From assembly GCA_025201375.1 (NCBI GenBank), contig JAIWZP010000048.1, positions 62,001 through 126,000 on the forward strand: DNA of 64,000 nt, written 5' to 3'. Made by a program: the position numbers and the translations under genes. Shown piece by piece: positions 22,311 through 35,600 of the stretch. The notes beneath the pieces were generated by a model, which saw nothing but the letters and a program-made list of their open reading frames with translations, searched no databases and was not told where the DNA came from. How positions within the stretch are numbered: the stretch's first letter is position 1; each line of letters opens with the position of its first letter. The DNA comes from Gongronella butleri (taxonomy: Eukaryota > Mucoromycota > Mucoromycetes > Mucorales > Cunninghamellaceae).

Positions 22311-23950
22311 GATTTAGGGATAAAAAAAAAGAAAAAAAGAGACTGAAAATGATAAAAAAAAAAGACGAAAAACTCTGAAACGAGTGAGAGTATTCGTTGG
22401 AATTAACAGCTTATTTATATGCCGCGCCAGCCAAGGTTGATGATTGCCTTTTAGGGTCGGCATTGTTGCCGTGCCAGTGTCAAAAAGGACAATCGGCCTC
22501 CTCAATGCCCCCTCTTTTAGCCTCCTTTTTTTTTTCTCTCACTTATTCTTTTTTTTTTTTGCGCAAATGGGCATCCGGTGCTCCTGTGTTGGGTCCCCGG
22601 TCTTTTCGAGCTCGGGGGCAGGTGGTGTGAATAAGGTGCAGCTTCGTCGATGCGCAAGCAAATATGATCGTGTGGGTCCCGTTTGGCATTTCTTCTCCTT
22701 TTTTTTTTTTTAGTTCCCCTTTGTGTTGTCAACAAGGAGCTTCCATTTACAACTCATAATAAAATTTGAAGCATTTGACTTGTCAAGTTGCAAGGAGCAC
22801 CTCGTTTCATCAACGTCTCTTTAACAAAGGAGCGTGTTGAATCACGGATGATTGTTCTTTTTTATTCTACGCACACGAAATTCATCCGCCTGCGGCCCGC
22901 TTCATCCCTCTTTTATTTTTGTGGTCGCTTGCTCATCCCCCCCTCCTTTTTCAATGTCGTCGTCAATTGGATGTTGTTACACAATCAAATGGAAAAGAAG
23001 GCGATTTTCCAGCGTCATCGGCACCCAAAACCGGTGTGCACGACCGCCCCTTGGATTCATGCAATTGCTTTTCCCAATTTAGGCATGTCAACAAGTGCGA
23101 GCGCGGCGCGGCTCATTTCATTTGACGGTTTAAGCTTTTTTATAATAGGAGAGCGTGGGCTTGGATGCGTTTTTGCCGCGACAACTTGAATTGACCAGGC
23201 CAAGGCCAAGGCCGTGGCGCTTGATGACCGAAAGAAACTTGCTTTGGCCGGTCTGTGATCGAGATAAAACTTTATGCATGTCATCCGCCATAGGATGGAA
23301 GAAGAAAAAAAAAAGGGAGGGCTGGAAAAGTGGCTCCCCATTGAGCCGCGTTCTCGCTGAATTTGGCCTCTCTTTTGCCACGACAATTGCATGCTGCGTG
23401 ATCGGCGCTGCGTTTAAAGAGCGTGGGTCACCTTTGCGACGCGCATGACCGGGCACAGGCCGCTGCTGATCACTTGCCATTTGTCGATCATGGACGGATA
23501 TGGGCGTTTTTTTTTTCGTTTGTTTTTGCCTATTGCAATTAGCCGTTTCAATTGCATAGCGAGCATCATTAGCAAGGAGAAGCAAATGGGTGTTGGAGAG
23601 CCCTTGGGTTGGGTCATGCTGGCGTGCATCACTTGCTTTTTTTTTTCTTTTTTTCTTTTTTTACTGTTTTTCGCGTCGTTTATAAAAAAAAAGTGGCAAA
23701 ACTGAGCTGTGGTGCACACGCCCAGCAGCATGACGGGCCCAGCGTTAAGGCAAAAGGGAGGCCCGTGAAAGTGGCCTTGGTGGTCAAGGGTTGCATTGCA
23801 TCACATCATGGGCCTTTTTGGCGTCATTGGGCAAAAAAAAAAAGGGCCAATTTTTGTAACCCCGGCGGGCTTTCAAAGCTCGCTGCATTGGCCTGAGGAG
23901 CACAGGCACCTTCCCCCTGGTTTTCCCCCTCTCTCCCTTGTTATTTTTGC
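22311..23950. other. Long intergenic region between divergent genes
   Basis: 1.6 kb upstream of both the coiled-coil gene and MDM12. It contains several T tracts (near 22549, 22698 and 23637) and moderately GC-rich patches, but no frame with convincing splice sites or domain content. I see no tRNA or repeat-family match. Confidence 0.45.
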
Positions 23951-25347
23951 ATGTCTTTTGATATCGAGTGGGGCAAGTTGGACGACGAGCTTGCGGGGCA
24001 CGTGCAGCAATTTCTCAACCGGCATTTCCAGACTATTAACAAGCCGTCGTATATTGGCGACATTCATGTCACGTCGTTTGGGTGGGGCACAACGGCACCA
24101 TCCGTGGAGATCATCGATATCACCGACCCATTTCCCGAGTTTTATGAGCCAGACGACGAGCAAGACGACGAATTAGATACCCCGAAGCCTCTTTCACCTG
24201 AAGAGCAGCAGCAGCAGCAACAACAACAACAACAACAAGCGGCGGCAGTGGCCGGCAGCGTACGGTCTGGCTCTGTAAGGGCGCCACCAGGTAGTGTTGG
24301 CGGTGAAACGCGTGCACGCGCGCCTAGCGACGTGTATTTTGATTCCATGGATCGCCAACAGCAGCAGCAACAACAGCAGCAGCGGATCCAATTGATGAAC
24401 GCGTTCCATCGTTCACCGCTTGTGGCGCCGCAGCATCCGTTTAGCAGCAACCTGTCGACCCCTGGCCTGTTTTCCCCTGGCGCAACATCGCCCACACGCA
24501 CAAGCATGTACATGGACCGCGCGCCGCCCATCAGCGACCACGTCCAGGACTGGATCGACGACGAATTGCTCAACAGTGGCCATTCGGTGTCGTCGGCACG
24601 GCCATCCATTGCGGCGGCGTCCACAGGAAAAGAAACAGCCTCCAATGCGGCTCCCCCACCACCGCCATCCGCCATTGACCCTGCAACACGCCTCGATTTC
24701 CAATCGCATCTGCTCATTTCCTACAAGGGCGACATGAATATGACCATTTTGACCGAATTGCGCATGAATTACCCAAGCATGGTCTTCATGTCCCTGCCTA
24801 TCCAGCTCAAGGTCCGCTCCGTCGAATTCGAGGCCACCGCCGTCGTCGCCTACATTCAGAGCATGCGTCGCGTCTGTTGTTCCCTTCTTGATACAGACGA
24901 CGATGAGATCTTTCGCGGCAAGGACGTCGTTGGATTAAAAAGGTAAATTGAAATCACCAGGAACGCGTCGAGAAATCGCCAGGTTCTCTCTCTCTCTCTT
25001 GCGTGTTTTCATCGCCCGATTTTGCCTTCCAAATGGCTCAATCGCTTCTCACTGCGCCCTATTTTTAGTCTTTTGCGCCAGGTGCAGATCGAATCCGTGG
25101 TGGGTGATAAACAGAAGCATGGTAAGGGTCCATATTAAATTACAGGGAGAAAAAAAAGGGGGGTGGATGGGCAGTGGCCACGGGACCGAGCGCGTTCTGA
25201 CACACAGTCCTTGTTTTTTTTTTGAATGATTATCGTGCAGTCCTTAAAAACGTTGGCAAAATCGAGCGCTTCATTCTCGAGCAGCTGCGCAAATTGCTTG
25301 ACGACGAGCTCGTGTTCCCCAGCTATCAATGCTTTGAGCTGGGATAG
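23951..25347 (+). CDS. MDM12: ERMES complex subunit Mdm12
   Basis: Three exons (23951-24942, 25069-25121, 25241-25347) give 383 residues. The opening MSFDIEWGKLDDELAGHVQQ, the IGDIHVTSFGWG segment and the acidic DPFPEFYEPDDEQDDE are hallmarks of Mdm12. Its SMP lipid-transfer domain is split by low-complexity inserts. Two polyglutamine runs (near residues 86-97 and 136-146) fill the insert, and the domain resumes at RLDFQSHLLISYKGDMNMTI. It ends with NVGKIERFILEQLRKLLDDE and FPSYQ. Mdm12 joins Mmm1, Mdm10 and Mdm34 in the tether between endoplasmic reticulum and mitochondria and moves phospholipids. It has no membrane segment, as expected. Confidence 0.93.
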
Positions 25348-26236
25348 ACTCGCTATTTAGATAAAAAAAATTAAAACTAAAAATCCATACAATCTATAAT
25401 TCTGCCAAGGCCAAGCATTTTAGCATGGTTGTTCGTAACACAGTTTGCTAGCTGCGGCTGTCAGGTTACGATGAGGGCCCACCCGGTTGACGGAGAACCA
25501 CCGCGCGCCCCAAAGAAAAAAAAAAAAAAGATCCGACGTCGATGAAGATGTTGGCCAATGATGCGAGTTCGCTGATCGCGAGCTAGGCGACAATGACAGG
25601 TCGATGGACGTTTGGTTTCAATTGCCACCCCTTCTGGCGCCTCGCTTGTTGGTCGATTTGGCGCCTTAATTAAAAAAGGACCCATTGGACGATTCCAAGC
25701 TTTTTTTAATCTTGAATGGCCTTGCCCCCTGGCCCTCACCGCTCATGGCTCATTATCACGAGGGCCAAAAGGGACCCTTTATGTTTTCAGGTCGCACGAT
25801 GTGAACTATCTGTGCCCTTGGAGTGCAGGAAAAAAAAACATAAAAGCTGTCGATCTATTTTTATCATTATCTGGTTCTGGACTTTAAAGCATGAACAATG
25901 GGCATCTCAATGGCATGGCCCCCGTTGCTCCGCTATGCCCAAACAGGAAGTTTGGATTGTTTCTTTTTGTTTCGGCGAACAGAAAGTTATTTTTTGCCCT
26001 GCACTCCCCCTTTTTTTATCTTTTTTTCTCTTTTCTTTCAAGTTTTCCGCCTCTCACTTGTTGTCATGGTACGTTGTCAAGACGGCAAAGCAAAGGGACT
26101 GGGAGAAAAAAAGAAAAAGGGGGAAACTCGGCACACAATGGATAGTGCGACGTAGCAGAAACATTGGTTTTGGGCGTTTTTTGACGGACCGTGCGCCACT
26201 CACCGGGTCACTTTATTTTTTCTGCCTTAGTCGTCT
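25348..26236. other. Intergenic between MDM12 and KCH
   Basis: About 890 bp. AATTAAA/ATAAAA-type signals lie just after the MDM12 stop. A C/T-rich leader precedes the KCH start. An ATG followed by GTACG at 26066 could be a tiny extra first exon of the KCH gene (joining to TCGTCT before 26237). No other gene is seen. Confidence 0.45.
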
Positions 26237-27551
26237 ATGGAAAAGGCTGCTGCTGAGCGAGGCCCCAAGTGGAAGTCTGAAAACGTGCGTGGCCACAGCT
26301 TTGATTACTTGGACATGGATGATTTTTACGATCCGTCGTGTATGACGCGTATCAGCTACCTCTTCATCTATGTGATTGTGATCAAATCGTTCCTGGTGTA
26401 CGTGGCCGATGCCTATTCTGCTGGTAAGACCCTCCCCCACACCCATTAAAGGTTGAACTTGTCAGAAAACGCTCACTGTCCCTTTTTTAAAATAGTGTCC
26501 TTGCTGGTCATTGGCCATCAGAGTAGCACGTACAACATCGACCCTGTGATTCCGACGCATATTTCAAAGTGGATTTTCCTGGCGTGTATCATCATGTCGT
26601 TTTTGCTCTTGGTTTGGGACGTTTACAAGTCCAAAAAGATCATTCGATCGCGCGACATTGCATTGGCCTTTACATCGGTGATTGCGAATCGGTACTACTC
26701 GCTGCGCGACTACCGGTACCACAGCCTGTTTGTTCGCATCAACAAGTCGCGCAAGCGGATCGACAGCTATGCGTTCTTTGTCTTTTTCACGCTAAAGGGC
26801 TGGAAGCGTCTGTTGCTTGCCGAGGCGCCGCGTCAAATCATTAACATTGTCACCTTGCAGGCCCTCGTGCCCAATTGGATCCAAATTGACAGTGGCAACA
26901 TCTCACTCGACAACAGCGCCCTTGGCCGCGGATGGGTGCAGCAGCTCTTGACCATTTCCATGGCCTTTTCCGTGCTCGTCTTTGCCATCTCGTTCTTCCT
27001 CGTGGCCATTGCAAGCTTCATGTACATCCCGCTGCTGTGCCACATCCAAGGCAACTTGAAGGAATACGTTTGCCACAAGGTCGACAAAAGGTAAGCGACA
27101 AAAAAAAAAAAAAAAAAACGAAATGCGACACGCTTTCTTTGCTTTTACTTGGCAATGGCTCACCTGCAACGCAACTCTTCCCGTTCAAATTAGAATCGAG
27201 GATCTGCTGCAAAAGCACGTGCGCCGTCGCCAGATGGGTCTTACAGTGCGCCAAAAGAAGCGCCCCGCCAAGCGCACCAAGACAATGGCCGGCATGAAAC
27301 CGACGCTGCCCAAAGTCGATCTCGAGGAGGAGCCGGTCAACACGCCTTTCCTGTCACACCCGTACCAACCTGCCGCTTATTACGACGACAATGCCAGCGA
27401 TTATGTGTCCCTGACATCCAATGCCCAGCCATTTGGCTACTCGAGCCCCAACCTGGGCCACGCACCTCCCCCCATGCACGGCTCACCGTACCAGTATCAT
27501 CCGGGTCGCCCCACGCCACCCCCTCACTCGTATTACCACCAAGGTTATTAA
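26237..27551 (+). CDS. KCH1: Kch-type fungal low-affinity potassium transporter
   Basis: Three exons (26237-26423, 26496-27090, 27194-27551) give 379 residues. Hydrophobic segments lie at about 39-60, 88-107 and 213-245. Between the second and third is a conserved amphipathic stretch with the family signature WKRLLLAEAPRQIIN. The motif DMDDFYDPS before the first helix is also typical. The C-terminal 120 residues are basic, then Pro/Tyr/His-rich and disordered. Yeast Kch1 and Kch2 (Prm6) mediate K+ influx at the plasma membrane and promote high-affinity calcium influx in the pheromone response. The start could lie two codons earlier if a one-codon exon at 26066 is used. Confidence 0.85.
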
Positions 27552-28133
27552 GGTCTCTCTCTCTCTCTCTCCTTTTTCTTTTTTTTTTTTTTCGTCACAT
27601 GCCCTTGTAAATATCGCCCAAAATCCAAGCCCAGCCTTGTCATTTCCTTTGTGTAAAGCCAACATTTAATAAAAGTCTTCATGCTCCATCCTTCATCAGG
27701 CAGAAAACGACAGGTACATCCATGAAAAGAGGACGTTCCAGCGGCACATGCGTGCACAAAAGGAAGTCCTGGTGCGCTTCATTTTACTGTAATGGTGCAA
27801 ATGTCACTTCAAACGAATGACAATTTGATGCACCAGAGCTGAATTTGTGACATGTGTCATCTCTTTTTGTCCAGGCTGACCTAGGCAAAGTTAATACCTC
27901 GATGCCACAAGTCAAATCGAGTGACAGGTGGCCGCGCGAACAATGCGGGTATGCAAATTTCAAGCGATCGAATGCAAAAGCAAACGAGAAAATTCGTGCA
28001 AATCCGATCTTCTAGCTTTTCAAGCCCAATAATCGTCATTGAATCTTTAAAAACAACTTTATTCCAACCCTATGCAACATAAAAAAATAAGAGAGAAAAG
28101 TATAATACACAAATGAAGTGCGCAGCAGCCAAT
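27552..28133. other. Intergenic between convergent KCH and TOR genes
   Basis: 582 bp without a gene. It includes a CT microsatellite right after the KCH stop, AATAAA near 27667, one TACTGTA at 27785, and AT-rich sequence resembling the gene-free islands elsewhere in the window. Confidence 0.45.
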
Positions 28134-28649
28134 CTACCAGAACGCGCACCTAAAACAGCAAAAAAAAAAAAAAAAAAAAAACCGTGTGAGACGATCTAAC
28201 TCAAGGCAGTTTGTCCCAAGTTGAGGAGGCTTACCAGCCAATGTAGCACTGGCAGAGATTTTCGAGCGATGTGGCCTGCTGGATGAGCTTGTCGACCTGT
28301 GTGGGGATGTCTAAGGTGACGCGCGGGTTGAAATCGCGGCCGGTGAGCTTGTTGGACACGCGATTGACGACGGCGACGGCACGCGTGTTGAGCATCTCTG
28401 GCTGACCCGCGTTTTCTACGCGTAAAAAAAATAGTGAGCGACATCCAAGCCGCGACCAGGGCAAACGGCCGTTTTTTTTTTTTTTTTTCTTTACCATTGG
28501 CGACGGCTTCGACTTCGATGCGATTGAGGCGACGGCTGACCGAGAAGTTGCGATGGCCATCTTCGGCAAGATCCTCGCTGGTGGAGCGTTCGAGGCCACG
28601 GAGGCGATCATCTAAAGTCAAAGTCAAACGAGAAAAAGGTTAAACATCA

Positions 28650-28686
<37 letters not shown>

Positions 28687-31600
28687 CCTCTTACCACCGC
28701 GTGTTTGTGCCGGGCTTGGATTGGGATTGTTGAGCAGGCGCCAATTGATCAATGGGTCGTAGACAAAGGCTTCGAGGACGGCCATGAGCGAGTCTTTGTT
28801 GTCGCGGAGGACGCGCATGACATTTTCGCATGTAATGCGGAAGTTGCCCTCGATGCCTGAAACCTCCATTGCCTTGACGAGCATGCGTGTGAGGCGGAAG
28901 GGGATCTTTTCGGGGAACTTTTCGCGGTGCATGGCGACCTCGAAGCAGTCGCCATAGTCAATGTGGATGATTTTGCCTGTGATGCGATGCAGCATGAGAT
29001 TGGACGGGTGGCGGTCGCCCAGGCCGAGGATATAGCCCACCATGGACATCACCGCGAGCGATCGGGTATAATTGGTCCGGCGGTCCAGCCACGCCTCGGA
29101 GTTGCGGCTCTTTAGCCACAGCACGCGGTACAGATCCTGGCCACTCGTCTTTTCAAACGCGAATTGGAACACCTCGACCTTTTGCATCACCGTCAAATTG
29201 TCATAGTCGGGCGCCATCTATTCCCAAGTAAAAAGAGAGGGTGAGCTTTTCTTTTTTTTTTTTCCCTCGTTTTTTCAAAAAAAAAACTTTTTTTTTTTGA
29301 CAAACCTGAAGCATGAGGCGGTGCTCAATGTTGAGGAGGATCTTTTTGCTGTCGCGATAGTCCCTGATGAGTGCGTGGAGTGTGTCTGTGTCTGCGAACC
29401 AGCCGATGAGGCCCGAATTGGGGGACAGCGGGATGGCTGGCGAGCGCTCAATGTTGAGATGGCGTTTGAAAGTCTCTGAATCGTTGTTGAGGAGCGTATT
29501 GACGAGGCCAAAGAGCTGCATGAGGCGCTCGTCCTGGCGCAGGTCCTCGTGGCCCTTTAGCAGGTACATGTAATCCTTGCCGTCTGAGCCCAGCATGGTG
29601 AGTTGGCGTGGGCGTTGCTTTGACGCGATGACGGACAGGTTTCTGTTGAATTCGGTGATGCGGACGATGGGCTCGCCGCTGCGGTAGTAGCCGGGGACGC
29701 ACAATTCGAGGTTGCGTGCTTCGAGCAGGCGCGGCGAGATGTATTGCAGCTCGAGGCTTGTCAATTGCGGCAATTGGCGCTGGATGCGCTTGAACACCTG
29801 GTAGTACAACTCCCAAGCCTGGTTCAAATTGTTCAAATCGAGGGTGTCGCGGTAGCGGTGGCACCAGTCCTTGGCCTCTTGCAAGTCGCGGCCAAACGCC
29901 TGGACAAAGGACTCTTCACGCATGGTCTCTGGCCCGCGGTCCAGCATCTGGTGCAGCGGCTCGAGCGTTGCAAACATGGCCTCGACATTGCGGTCACCAA
30001 AGTATAGGCGTGATGCCTCCTCGAGGCCCTCGTGCCACATTTCGTGCCAAAGGATGGCGACGCGGATGAGCTCTTGGCTGACCATGAGTGCCTGGAAAGA
30101 ATTGGACGGTATTAGCTTTTTTTTTTTTCTCTTTTTTTATTTTTTTCTCATTTCTCTCATTTCCCTCATTTTGCACTTTTTGCCTCTTTTTTGCTCTTTT
30201 CCTTATTTCCCCTCTTCCCCCCCCCTCACTCCCATTTTATACCTGATCGACCAATGTGGCGCTGTGCATCCTCATGCGATCAATGATGGCGAATGTGGCG
30301 CGTTTGCGGGGCACGCTCTGTGATTTTGAGGCGACGGTGAGGGAATAGACGAGGGCTTGTGGGTGCTCCTTTCCAATGTCGATGAGCAATTGGTGGATGA
30401 GGAGGCGGACGGTTGTGTTTGGCGAATGGATGCGTGCAATGAGCTGTGGGATGACCTGGAGCCAGACGTCGATGCTGATGGTGCCGAAGCCTTCGCTGAC
30501 GGCGGTGCTGACCTCTGCGTGGTGGCCGTATTTGAACCACAGGGTGAGCAGGCGCAATGTGTCCTGGAGGGAGTTTTCTTTAGAGAGTGAGATGGAGCGG
30601 AAGAAGCCCTGGACGGCGGGGACGACGTGATGGGTGAAGACATGCTGGGGCAATGGCTGGTCCTGGTGCAATTTCTCGTGGTAGTCGATGATGTCGAAAT
30701 TGATGAGGCCCCATGCGTGCCAAGCCTTGTGCCATCGCTGGTCGAAGCGTGTTGCCAGCAAAAACGAGCGCAAAATGTCGGGGATGGTGTCTTCTGTCAA
30801 TTCGTACGACATGGCGCGTTGCCATTCGCCCTGGCGCAAATAGCAGCGCGCGAGCAAGCGTGTATACTCTGCGCCATCCTCGGAGAGGCGCGACGAGTCA
30901 ATGGGTAAGGAAACAGCCATCTCATCGGGGTTCAATCCGAGGTCGTTTGTCTTTTGTGCTGTGAAATCGCGTAGAATCGTGAGTGCGCGTGCCTGGCCGT
31001 CTTGATCATGGGCGGACGAATGCCACAAGTGCTTGAGCTGGGCATAGACGATCTTTGGGTGCGGGGTCAGCATGGCGGACACGTCGCCAATGGCGCCATC
31101 CGTGCCCAACAAGCTGCGCAATGTCTTTTCCGATAAAGTGAACCGGCCGCTCTTTCTGCATAAATTGGCGAATTTGATCCACATTTCCATGTCGTCTTGT
31201 GGCGAGATGACCATGGCACGTACGCGGACGATGCGCTGCCAGACCTCGACATTGCGTTCGCAACCTTCGAGACGTTTCATCCATGTGCGGCGGATCACGC
31301 GCTGTTTGTCCAGGTCATTGGCGCTCTGCTTGTACGTGATCATCTCCTCAAGCTCCGCAAGCATCTGCACACGCACGACAATCGCGTATGCTCGATTGTA
31401 ACTCTCGCCCAAGAGAGCAGTGAGTTCTGTATCCAACAAATCGCGTGTCTTGTTGATGAAGGAGCGAGCTTCGGCGTAATGATTGCGATGGATGGCCAGG
31501 ATGGCGCGGAAAAAGGTGCGATCGGGGCTCTCTGTCTTTAGAAGCGCGATGTATTCCTCCATTTGCTCCCATTGGCACAAACCCCAAGCAGCAGCAGCGG

Positions 31601-32608
31601 CAAAAGGAGCCATGTTCTTGCGATTCTCGTGTGGGGCGTGGATCCACTTTTCTTGAGCAAGTGTGGCCAATTGATCCCATTCACCTAGGGCGTGCAAGCA
31701 TCGCATGCGTCCGAGAGTGATTTCCATAGAATTGGGTTGTTCACGTTGCTGGGCCTCGTAGGCATCGAGGGCGTCTTGATAACGATGCAATTTCTCGTAC
31801 CATGACACACGGCTCTCCATGTTGAGTGAATCCTGGGCAAAAGTGAGGATACCCATGGCGGCGTCGGGCTGTTGCAACAGATTGTTGATGGACATGAGCA
31901 TCTCCACAGCTTCAAATGATTGTTCCAGGTGGAATTCCGTCTCCTTGTAATGCAATGCCTTTGCATACGCGTGGCACTTTTGCGCATAGATGGCCAATGT
32001 ACGAATGTCGATGGGCAACATCTTGTTATCGTGTTCCATGAATTCAGCCAGATGGAGCAGGATCTGGATGATCTCGGGCGGGATGTTGGGCGCACGCAGC
32101 GCCATTTCCAGCGATCGGACGAGTTCTTCTTGGTATTGGTCGTACAATTCGTTCCAGCATGACACAAACGCGGCATTGAACAGCTCACGCGCCAGTGGCG
32201 GGTAGTAGCCCGCGAGAAACACGCAAGCGCGCAACGCATGCGATGGCGATTGCTTGAGCAATTCCAGAGAAAGACGTCGGATCCATTCCATCCAATCTTC
32301 CTTGGTCGACCGCTGCGACGCCTCCCACGCCTTTTTCAGGTGCTGCTGATTGACCGGCTGCTTTTTCGCACTGCTCAAATCCGCCGATGGCGTCTCGTCA
32401 CCCTTGCCCTCGCGATCGTCCAACGCCTTGCCAAGCTCTTGAGGCAGATTCTCGCCCTTTAGCACCTTGCCCACTAGCAATTCATAGTTGGTGTGCGTGA
32501 TCCGGTGCTTGGTTAGCACCTAATGTCATTGGAATGAGAATTGGAGGTGAATTAGAGGTGAATTAAGGTGAATTTAGAGCAATTTTCACTCCTTTTTTTT
32601 CTTTTTTT

Positions 32609-32642
<34 letters not shown>

Positions 32643-35600
32643 TTGTTCATGACCGGGATGAATTTGGCATAGTCCGGGCCGAGCTGGAAGATGAGGGCGC
32701 ACAGCAGGTCCATAGCGGCCTGGCGCGACTCGGTGGGGAGAAAAGGAAGGACGCGGGCCAAGGGATGGATGATGCAAGAGGCATAGTCAAACATGCTGAC
32801 CTTTTTGCATAGCGATGTGATGGTGGTCATGGACTGGCGGCGCACGGACGGCGGCGCGTCGGGCTTTTCAAAGAATTTGACAATGGCCGGGATGACGAGA
32901 TGCATGTATTCTTCAATGTTGGCGCCAAAGACGTTGAATGCGTGAAAGACGCGCAAAGTGGGCTGGCGGCGCTCGGACGCGTCCGTGTCAAAGATCTGCA
33001 GCATGTGTGGCAGCAGGCGCGGCAGGTACACTTTGAGCTCGCCGTCCAATGCCTTGGCAATGGACTCGATCAACGAGATGATGGTGATTTGGATGGCCGA
33101 GTCGGGTGTCCAGAACTCGTCAATGAGATCAAAAATGTCCTTTAGGTAGTTGCGGATGTGCTGCTTGACAATGCCCACCAATTCGCTCAATTTGTGGAAA
33201 TACGATCCCAGCATGTTGGGCGTGCATGAGCGCATCAAAGACAGGAACCCAGGAATCACCAGCGGCAAGAATTGCACCACCTTGAGCCCCAAAGTCTTGA
33301 AAATCGACATGATCGCCTCAATCACAGGATAATGATGCTGGCTGAGCGACGGATCGCGCAGAATCTTCATCAGCGAGTGCATCACCACCTGCGGATAATA
33401 ATCCTCGGACGCAGGACCAACACCCGTCATCAGCAGCGTCACATCATTGCTCGTCAATTTCGGGTCCGCAAGCGCCTCGCTCGTCCCGTCGGACGCATTC
33501 ATCTAAAGAAAATTTGAAAAAAAAGCGCGTCAGCGTCATTTTTCTTTTTTCTCTTTTTTTTTTTTTTTCCTTGTTCCTCTTTCCTCCTCTTCCATTCGCC
33601 TCAATCCATCGACATTCATCCCGATTCATCACCATTTACTCTCAATTCCTCAAATTCACTCCCAATTCCTCAAAATTTCACTTTCAATTCTTCAAATTTC
33701 ACTCCCAATTCCTCAAATTTCACACAGTCTCCAATAAAAGGGCTTACTCTGTGCCGGTACGGGTCGAGCGCGCCGAGGATGCCCATGAGCTTGACTGTTT
33801 CGCGGCGGATGGACGTGTTTTGCTCGGTCTTTAGGATGGAGATGAGGATGCCGAGGAGGGCGGGGTATTTGGTATAGGGCTCGATGACGAATCCGGTGTT
33901 GGAGGCGAGCTGGCCGAGGGTCTTTAGGGCGGCATCGCGCTTTGCGCTTGAGCTCTGGTCCTGGAGGGTGTCGATGATGAGCAACATGAGCTCGTCGAGG
34001 TGCGGGACCATGTCTTCGCCGCTGACGGCGGCCAGCTCGCCGAGGGCGCCCAGGACGGCCGACACGACGCCGGGACTCGCGTCGCGCGCGCGTGGAAGGA
34101 GCACCTTGAGAATTGGCTCAATGTACGGCTTGGTCAGGCGCTGGGCGGCGCCCACGAGCAACGAGATCAAGCGGGCGGATTCTTCCTTGTGGCGGCCCAC
34201 CGCCGAGTACTCGAGCTCCGTGAGCAGCTGGATGAGCGTCTTTCTCAACGACGGCATGACATACGCCGGGTTGTACGTCGTCAGGCGTCCAATGATGATA
34301 ATCGCAATCTCGCGAATGGCAAATACTTCGTCATTGAGCGCAATAAACAGCGAACGCACATTGTCCGCTTGCGCAAGGTGCCGGTCAAATCGCACATCCA
34401 GCGACGAAAGCACTGTTTCGCGAATATTCGCGTCCGGGTCGGCAATGCCCACCGTCAGAAGCTTCTCAAGCACTTCCCCCACGACTTTGATCGCGTGTGC
34501 GCTCGTCTGATTGCAGATTGGGTCGCGTACAAACAATTGGCAACATGTGATGGCCGCCTCGCGTCGGATTTCTGGGTGATCGTCGTCCAGATAATTCACA
34601 ATGCATTCGCGCACAAATTCGTTGAGAACGTGGCCCGAAAAGTCAAACGACCCGAGCGTCTTTAGCGCAAGCGCAATCATCCCATTGTAATTGCCATCGC
34701 CCGTCACACCGTCGCGTTGCGGACGATCCACAGCCTGGAGCATCGCGCGATTCGTTGGCGCACCCGGTTGCTTGTATGGCTGCCCACTCAATGTGATGGA
34801 AATCACGTTCAAAAGCCGGTCTGAGAAAGAAGGAAAGCGGTCAATTTTATGCCGCCCCCTGTTTTTTTCTTTTTTTTTCTCTTTTTTTTCTCTTTCTTTT
34901 CTTTCTTTTCTTTTTTTTTCTTCTCTTTCTTTCTCTTGTACCTTGGATCACGGGTGCCAGAGGCTTGATGCGGTCGGCAATGTTGCTAAGCGCAGCGACC
35001 AATGGCTCGGAAAGGCCGCAATGGAACATCAAATCGAGCAAATCGTGCATGTACTTTGTGAGTGCCTGGCCAACGGCTGTCGCAAGCATACTGATGCATA
35101 CAAACACCGAGTTTTCAATCTCTTTGCGCTGACGCCTGATTCCATCATTCGCCATGAAAAAGAGAAATGAGCGTGTTTTTTTTTCATTTTTTTCATTTTT
35201 TTTTTGTGTTTACTCTTTCAGCATCAGGGTTTCCTTGATACAGATGAGTGTCGCGTCAAGGTAAGGGCCCATGTTGCTCTTGACCTGGATGGCCACTTTG
35301 CCAATGGTGATGAATGCTATCGAGAAAAGAGAAAATTAGCAACATGGAGGCGAATGCGTCGGCCGGATTACCATCGCGCTTGTCCCTGTCCTTGCGCAGC
35401 AGGCCCAATAGATGATTCATGGATTTGCGGAGGTACAGCTCTGCAAAGGTGGATGGGTCGTAGCTGGCCAATGTGGGTATAATGGCGACGACGGTCTTGC
35501 GGATGAGGACATCCCTGTAATCCTTGAATTTGAGCGTGTCGTCGCACACGTCGCGGTACATGTCGGTCATGAACATGCCTGCGTGCAGCAGCAGCTCGCG

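Noticed and set aside
33884..34665. Plus-strand frames opposite TOR exon 7
   Set aside because: Shadows of the HEAT-repeat coding sequence.
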